Position numbers and translations under genes: made by a program. A stretch of 64,000 nt of DNA from Microvelia longipes (lineage: Eukaryota > Arthropoda > Insecta > Hemiptera > Veliidae), in the NCBI GenBank assembly GCA_018340805.1, contig JACMZG010001913.1, forward strand, positions 23,394,785 through 23,458,784, given 5' to 3'. Under the pieces are notes generated by a model. The model was not told the DNA's origin and made no database searches. It worked only from the letters and a program-made list of their open reading frames with translations. Within the stretch, counting starts at the first letter, position 1. Each line of letters begins with the position of its first letter. Below, one piece after another: positions 59,024-64,000 of the stretch.

Positions 59024-59579
59024 CTCACATTAAAAGTTCGCTACATTAAAAGTTGAAAGCGAAGAGGTTAATGAAAGCATCATTGATGTGAGAGAAAGGG
59101 ATGACTAACCCTAACTAACCTTTTTCAATTCTGGATTGAGCTTTTGATTCTTCTATACTTTACAACTATGGAGACCAATCATACAAATAATTTGAAATTA
59201 TTTTATAATTTTGATAAATACAAACTCACAAGAGTTTATATAACATGAATAGAAATCATTTTGGAAAGTTTGGGAATATGTTGATTCAGAGCCCGATATT
59301 GAGCCAGAGCTTTCGATATCTTAGTTACCTATGATTACATCAATTCCCTTGCTTTTTGATTTGATAAAATGTGAATTATTGGATTGTAGTTACATACCCA
59401 AGTTTTCCAGCCAGTATAATAGCCAACGGATCAACAGAAATAGACAAAAATCTCTCAGACACCACCTGGCTCCATCTTACGGTGTTTACTTGAACTAAAA
59501 CATCTTGAATACACAGGGAAGGTGCTAATAATATTGATAATACTACTGCTATCTTTATTATCCTATCCTCTTTGACCAT
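46675..59579 (-). CDS. Secreted heparanase-like (GH79-type) protein with very long C-terminal tail
   Basis: Ten coding exons on the minus strand: 59579-59398, 56978-56857, 55955-55815, 55199-55094, 54171-54049, 53208-53078, 52753-52620, 51387-51243, 50211-50058 and 49738-46675. All junctions are GT/AG and in phase, giving 1433 residues. The N-terminus MVKEDRIIKIAVVLSILLAP is a signal peptide. Heparanase landmarks follow: FLSISVDP, ARGLSPVFVRIGGPNTEKVRF, ALEII..HKHDIWQMGW, GAELGRDIVRLKKIL, KPIWISETEVGS, DEAMSWIVKLGCAAKFGVQVMM, DYWASLLYKNLVG, and the final sandwich strands LFNGQKLTLS...IAIPPNSIFFLVF ending near residue 465. Heparanases cleave heparan sulfate outside cells. Here the nucleophile Glu (SETE) is kept but the acid/base Asn-Glu pair reads Trp-Asp, so activity is uncertain. 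The last exon continues into about 960 acidic, low-complexity residues with RYAR, RKKR, RYRR and RFRR sites and a coiled coil. A splice acceptor two bases before the ATG implies a 5' UTR exon upstream. Confidence 0.9.
50651..50735 (+). repeat. Hairpin-containing retroelement 3'-end repeat, copy 1
   Basis: cactgatgatggcctctttg, taggttgaaagcgctttg and ccaataaagttttg, preceded by T-rich sequence. Relatives lie at 55670-55765, 62090-62165 and, inverted, 63345-63420. They share gatgatg(g/a)cc...gg(t)tgaaagc(g), which can fold as a small hairpin. Confidence 0.6.
51580..52245 (-). mobile_element. 5S-related SINE-like repeat, nearly full length, in heparanase-like intron 7
   Basis: tggtactcggaacttttctt, gactcgcttcgctcgtcttcaga, 5S-like segment at 51676-51740, tgggagctacggtgataac, acacatacagacagacaact, and an end near cctatataa-like sequence at 52240. 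Confidence 0.6.
52822..53010. repeat. Dispersed repeat fragment related to 63570-63690
   Basis: Contains gtccgcaagccgggcgaatt and agttgtgaccgctactgctcagatta...taccg.aa.attaagcaa. The inner part recurs in direct orientation at 63585-63630, and an inverse of the first part (aattcgcctagcttgcagac) at 63661-63680, so the element probably has inverted ends. Confidence 0.45.
55670..55765 (+). repeat. Hairpin-containing retroelement 3'-end repeat, copy 2 (heparanase-like intron 3)
   Basis: cactgaggatgacctcttaa, ggttgaaagcggcttcg, then gtgaagagactga. Its upstream T-rich stretch (55480-55670) is probably the rest of a 5'-truncated retroelement 3' UTR. Confidence 0.6.
57008..57295. repeat. 32-bp minisatellite with higher-order order, in heparanase-like intron 1
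   Basis: Nine units of about 32 bases, each starting (a)atatat(g/a)at and ending gagtt or similar. Three variants (A with tcaaac, B with ttacac, C with aataaaag) appear in the order A-C-A-B-C-A-B-B-A. Positions 57008-57295 lie just upstream of exon 2. Confidence 0.85.
57370..57660 (+). mobile_element. 5S-related SINE-like repeat, 3'-part fragment, inverted
   Basis: ttcataccgaaggtatatag, attatccattttaggtgttt, gatgtctgtctgtgtgtgtg and ttgaaacttggtacgaaaat are the inverse of the (CA)n half of the family. The 5S-like part is not included. Confidence 0.6.
58268..58312. repeat. (TTCA)n microsatellite
   Basis: About nine ttcat units. Confidence 0.9.
58358..58480 (+). mobile_element. 5S-related SINE-like repeat, end fragment with duplicated box, inverted
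   Basis: Two copies of ctgaggacgagcgaagcgag followed by tccga, about 62 bases apart, then gaaaagttccgaggtacccc. The same doubled box occurs in the long copies at 4.0 kb. Confidence 0.6.
58961..59021. repeat. (CA)n(TA)n microsatellite
   Basis: CA units then TA units, following the ttaacaaggttgattttt...ctcgtac repeat tail at about 58890-58960. Confidence 0.95.
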
Positions 59580-61376
59580 ATCTGAAAAATATTTGTTTTA
59601 ATTAGAAACAAAATAAATTAAATAAAAAATACGTAGGATAATAAGATAATATCCGACCAATTAATTCATTAATTAATCAGTCAATATTAATTGATAATAC
59701 CAATAAATTATGATAAAATCAATTAATTAGGTCCAATTTGATAAACCTTAGAAAGAAAGAAAAATGCTTTTCTTCTTATCCTCCCAATATTTAGATGGGC
59801 TAACTGATATAGATCAAGTTTGCCAAGGTTAAGTTAGTAGTTAAGTTAAGTTAAGTTTGCATAGGTTAAGTAAAGTTAGCCATAGAAAAAACGGGTACGG
59901 GGTACCTCGGAAATTTTCCTAATCACATCGGATTCGCTACGCTCATCCTCCCTACTTCGAACTCGCTTCACTCGTCCTCAGAATAAAAAAATTGCAAATT
60001 TATACTGTAACACGTTTATAAAGATAAAAATTGCCGAATTAATTAATTTCAGTAATGCTACTGCAAAGTAAAGCAAATAAAAATTACGAAGAATAATCAT
60101 CGGGATGAGTTTAAGTAAGCAGAGAACACAAATCATTCATTACGTTTTAAATTTCAAACTAATTCAGGGTAACTATTTACCCTAAATATAGTAGCATTAG
60201 TCACTATGAATACCTTAAAATACTGTAAGTGTCTAAAGTAAGGTATTATTACTTGGAAAAATCTTCTAATGTCAATACTAAACTTTAATTAAAATAATAA
60301 TAATAATAAAATTTATAATTTGCACTTCATGCGTTTTTTCCTTTTATTAATTTTAATTAATTTATTCTATCTATCAATTCATTCTTTATTGTTTTATATT
60401 CAAATTATATTTTTTTCTGAAGCGAGACGCCTCAAGATTCTAAAATCTGAGTGAGGCGTCCTCTGCCGGTCAATTATTTGTTTACTATTCGACAATTCTA
60501 AAGAAACCAATTTAAAATTTATTCATTCGTTCCCTTCTCCTTTAGACAACTCGAGATAATGATTGTAATAACAGAAATATCCCATTAGCGAATTTTGTAC
60601 AAAGGAAATCGCTAAAGCTAACTACTACGTTTAAAACTTGTTCTTTCTATACAAAATATAATAAATACATACATACAATGGAATTGTTTGACTAAGAAAA
60701 ATTGAGCTTTGTCCTTTGGACAAAAAATTAAACTTCCTTATTTACAAGATATATATATTATTAGCCAACTCAGTCCACGTTTGGCTGCGGCTAATGTTTT
60801 GTCTTGTGCGTTTGGTTAGTAAGATCTTATAATTTTAATATTTATGATATTTTTAAATCACTGGCAGTGTTTTTAAGTAAATTAACAGACGTGTAAGTGT
60901 GCGTGTGTGTTTGTGAAGTGTAGTGATTCTTATTTTCTTTTTTTCTTAATTTTGAGTTAAAAAGTTTAATTTTTACACTTTGAGCAATTATTCCTACTAA
61001 AATAGCAGTCTTGTATTCCTACCAAAATATGTATGGAGCATAATGTCTTGTATTCATTTCTAAATCCTAAAACCTCAATAAAACTATACCTTCAAATTAA
61101 CTTTCTATTTTTTTTGCAAATTTGGAGTTAAATGCGACACCCGAAAGTTAACTAAACCACCAAAAAGAAGTACCCCGAGTTTCGTTACTTTGTGTCTAAA
61201 GGTTCAAAATTTAAGAAGAGGGTGAGACATTGGACTTTAAGTTTGTTATAAAAAGAATAACATGCAAAATTGAAGAAAAATAAATTATTAATACTAAAAG
61301 TTAAAGTTAATTTGGCATAACAGAACTCAGCTTATCAAATTGAACCTATAAAATTTATTTTAGGAGAGATAGGAAG

Positions 61377-61468
61377 GAATAAAGGATTGACACAATATAA
61401 TTGTGCGAGAGACAACTATTCATGTTTTGCAAAACTCGGTAGTATCAAATGATATAGAATAAAGGATT
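61377..61468 (+). mobile_element. 68-bp insert of the 28.3-kb element with 12-bp target duplication
   Basis: gaataaaggatt occurs at 61377-61388 and again at 61457-61468. Between them, 61389-61456 is gacacaatataattgtgcga...ggtagtatcaaatgatata, the same module as found twice in the 28.3-28.6 kb inverted repeats. A 12-base duplication fits insertion by a retrotransposition-type mechanism. Confidence 0.8.
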
Positions 61469-62089
61469 CTTAAATAACCCAACCAAAAAAAGTATTTTTG
61501 TCAGATGCCTCATAAGCTTATTTTCTCTTGAAAATTCGCTAACGTGTTTCACGTGAACAAAGTGCGTTTTCTTAGTGAAACATATTGCATTAAAAAAAAC
61601 TATCTTGTGGAACAAATTATGAGAGATTTTTATTAAAAAAATATTATAAGGCTAAACAATTAAATATTTGTAAAATATCCTTTAATCCTTTTAAATTATT
61701 CATGTATAATTTATGTATTCAAAGGATAATTAATCATCATCAGAGTTAAACAAGAAATAATGTCTATTTAAAAAAACATCCACAGACTTTTTGGTACAAA
61801 AGGGACTACTAATCTATGTTTGATACCTAATTTAATATGATAGTAATGTCCAGGCCAGGTTTACGTTAAAACCTATGTGTTAAAATAGTTTGCACGTAAT
61901 TTATTTATCCTAAAGTTTGGCAATGAATAAACTAATCAAATTATATTATGAATTATAAAAGACTTCAGTGCTTTTAAATTGTTTTTATGTTACTTTAATA
62001 TATTTTTTATATTTTGTACTGTTATTTTTATTTGTTGACTTTAGTTTTATTTATACTTAGTGCTTTGTTTATCTTATAATGTTTTTATA

Positions 62090-62165
62090 TTATTAGTAGG
62101 CAATGATGATGGCTGTTAAAAATCTAAAGCCGGCTTTATAATTGTTCTAAGTTTTGTAGAGAGGT
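62090..62165 (+). repeat. Hairpin-containing retroelement 3'-end repeat, copy 3
   Basis: caatgatgatggctgttaaa, aatctaaagccggcttta and gttttgtagagagg, preceded by T-rich DNA as in the other copies. Confidence 0.55.
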
Positions 62166-63344
62166 TGTCGTTTTTATTTATTTTATTATATTGGTTTTAT
62201 ATAATATTTTCGTTATTACCCAAAAAATTTAATCATATGCACACTTTTAAATTTATTATATTAAAATATAATATGAATATTACAAATATATTATAATTGA
62301 AATTTATTATATTATTTGAATTTCGACTTACTTGATAAATTAAATTTAGAGTTTTTCTGCCCAAATTCTTTAAATGATCTGTTCCGTTATTAAAATTTAA
62401 CTGATTCTAAATTTCAGTTCTTTAAGAAGAGTTGCTAAAGGAAAACGCTGACTTCTGTTTATTTGTTTTACTTCCTACCCCATCCTTAACTAATATTATT
62501 GTAATTTCTATCTTATGTTTCATATGTTAGTTATGATTTTAAGTTTAGTATATATAACTCGATTCTTCATATTTATTTTAGATTTATATTTAAAGTATTA
62601 AATTATGATAAAATAATAGCTTATGATTCTAATTACACCAGGTAATTACAAATGCATCAATTAATGCTTACCATATATAACTCAATTTTAGTTATTCTAA
62701 TCTAAAATAAGTTTTATTTTTTTTTTACTGTCGTTAATTATAATTACGTAATGTAAACAATTGAAAACAACAATCAAAAATAAAATTAGAAGTGACGACG
62801 AAGTGCTGATGACAGCAAATGTGTAGAGTGTTTGACCTCGACCTATCAGGGTCAATTTTTAACCCCTAGTTTGGTCGTTCTTGATCTTTTTCGTTGACAG
62901 ATCCATATTTCCAATAGATTGTAAATTTGGGCCCCTGGAAAATTTCAAATAATATTGGTAGTAATGAAGTTCAATCTAAAAGTCAATTAATTATTAAACA
63001 AATTTGAATCAATAAAACAATTACGTATGAGAAATTGCGCACTTTTTTGTTCATTAGTGTAAATAATCAACACAATAATTGATTAATAAATTAATTAGTA
63101 AAAGTTGGCGTCCTCTTAAAAATCACATTGTAAAGAAAAATTTGTCTTAAATATTAGTGTTTGGTTAAAAACTTTTACTTGTCCCATAACATTTTTACAA
63201 AAGATCCCTAAAATTTTAAAACTTGTCCTTAAGTGTTTTATTAATTATAATTAATAAAACACTTTTTTTATAATTAGTGTTTTCTATATAATGTACTAGT
63301 AAAATGAGCGTGAATAGAGTCCATCATAAATGATAAAAGAAAAG

Positions 63345-63420
63345 AAGTCTGTCCACAAAACAAAACTTTATTGACAAAGCGCTTTCAACCTAACTAGAGG
63401 CCATCATCAGTGCAAAACCG
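63345..63420 (-). repeat. Hairpin-containing retroelement 3'-end repeat, copy 4
   Basis: acaaaactttattgacaaag, cgctttcaacctaactagag and gccatcatcagtgcaaaac are the inverse of copy 1, with high similarity. Confidence 0.65.
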
Positions 63421-64000
63421 TTGAGATGTTAAAGAAGTAGAGAAGTGAGTCTATGTTTTCTTACTAGGTATTAGAATCTGACTACTATGCACGCCATAGC
63501 ATTATTTGAACGCATTTGAAGCTCAGTTTATGCTAATTTTTAGTGCATTTACTTTGGAAAATTTGAAATGATTAAAAATCAAGTTGTGATGGTACAGCTC
63601 AGATTATATGCACGTACCGGAAACTTAAGCAAGGAATAGATTAATGAGCATTTTAAAGTAAATTCGCCTAGCTTGCAGACTTCGGCGCCTGAATTATTTA
63701 CTTATGTACTGTAAAAATGTCGATAAAAAATTATCGCCCGAAACTAGGTTTCCTGGCTTTGGCACCATTGTTTTTTCTAGTGAAAGCTATAGAAACACAT
63801 AGAAAACCCTCGGCATTTCTGTGGATTAGATGTAAAATGCCTATATTAGGACTCATAAGGTAGAATTTTCTATCTAAGGAAGTTAGCAAAAAGGCTCAAC
63901 AACGTGGCCTAATTACTAGGTGATCTCCTTTCCCTCATTATTACACACACACACACACACAACATATATATATAATACATATATATATTAAATATATTAA

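Larger units (their letters stand above)
59600..64000. other. Region upstream of the heparanase-like gene
   Basis: No second gene is recognised. It should contain the untranslated first exon and promoter of the heparanase-like gene, which cannot be placed. It holds a fragment of the 5S-related family at 59890-59990, a 68-bp insert with a 12-bp target duplication at 61377-61468, hairpin-type repeat fragments at 62090-62165 and 63345-63420, and a (CA)n(TA)n tract from 63943 to the end. Confidence 0.6.

Overview
The window is animal nuclear DNA, almost certainly from an insect. It is strongly AT-rich, and its genes have spliced exons with GT/AG borders and AATAAA poly(A) signals. A chemoreceptor of the insect gustatory family is present. 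Much of the intergenic space is MITEs, SINE-like repeats, LINE remnants and (TA)n tracts. Nothing visible fixes the insect order.

Five protein-coding genes can be read with confidence. From left to right they are: the C-terminal two thirds of a monothiol glutaredoxin-3 gene (+, 1529-5708, four exons; its thioredoxin domain lies off the left edge); a single-exon MCM3 replicative helicase subunit (+, 15687-18047) with E2F-like promoter sites; a single-exon choline-phosphate cytidylyltransferase (-, 25957-26988); a five-exon gustatory receptor (+, 41802-46524, 469 aa); and a ten-exon secreted heparanase-like gene (-, 59579 to 46675, 1433 aa). The last two converge tail to tail with about 150 bp between their stops. 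The genes look functionally unrelated (iron-sulfur handling, DNA replication, phospholipid synthesis, taste, extracellular matrix); no operon-like logic is expected or seen.

Between the genes lie a decayed LINE (about 9.2-13.3 kb), a LINE tail fragment (31.7 kb), a dispersed repeat family carrying a 5S-rRNA-like segment in at least six places, a TA-flanked MITE family with two clear copies (1.9 and 44.3 kb), a hAT-type nonautonomous element with a perfect 8-bp target duplication (29.4 kb) nested in another MITE, a 1.4-kb foldback element (33.5 kb), and interlocked inverted repeats at 28.3-28.8 kb that contain a hammerhead-ribozyme-like core. 19-26 kb, 37.3-38.9 kb and 59.6-64 kb are largely featureless AT-rich DNA.

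The most interesting item is the heparanase-like gene. All ten exons join in phase. A GH79-type heparanase domain of about 465 residues runs, inside the last 3-kb exon, straight into an acidic, low-complexity tail of about 960 residues with four furin-like sites. The usual acid/base Asn-Glu pair appears replaced by Trp-Asp, while the nucleophile Glu is kept. Homology calls come from reading the translations; no search was run.
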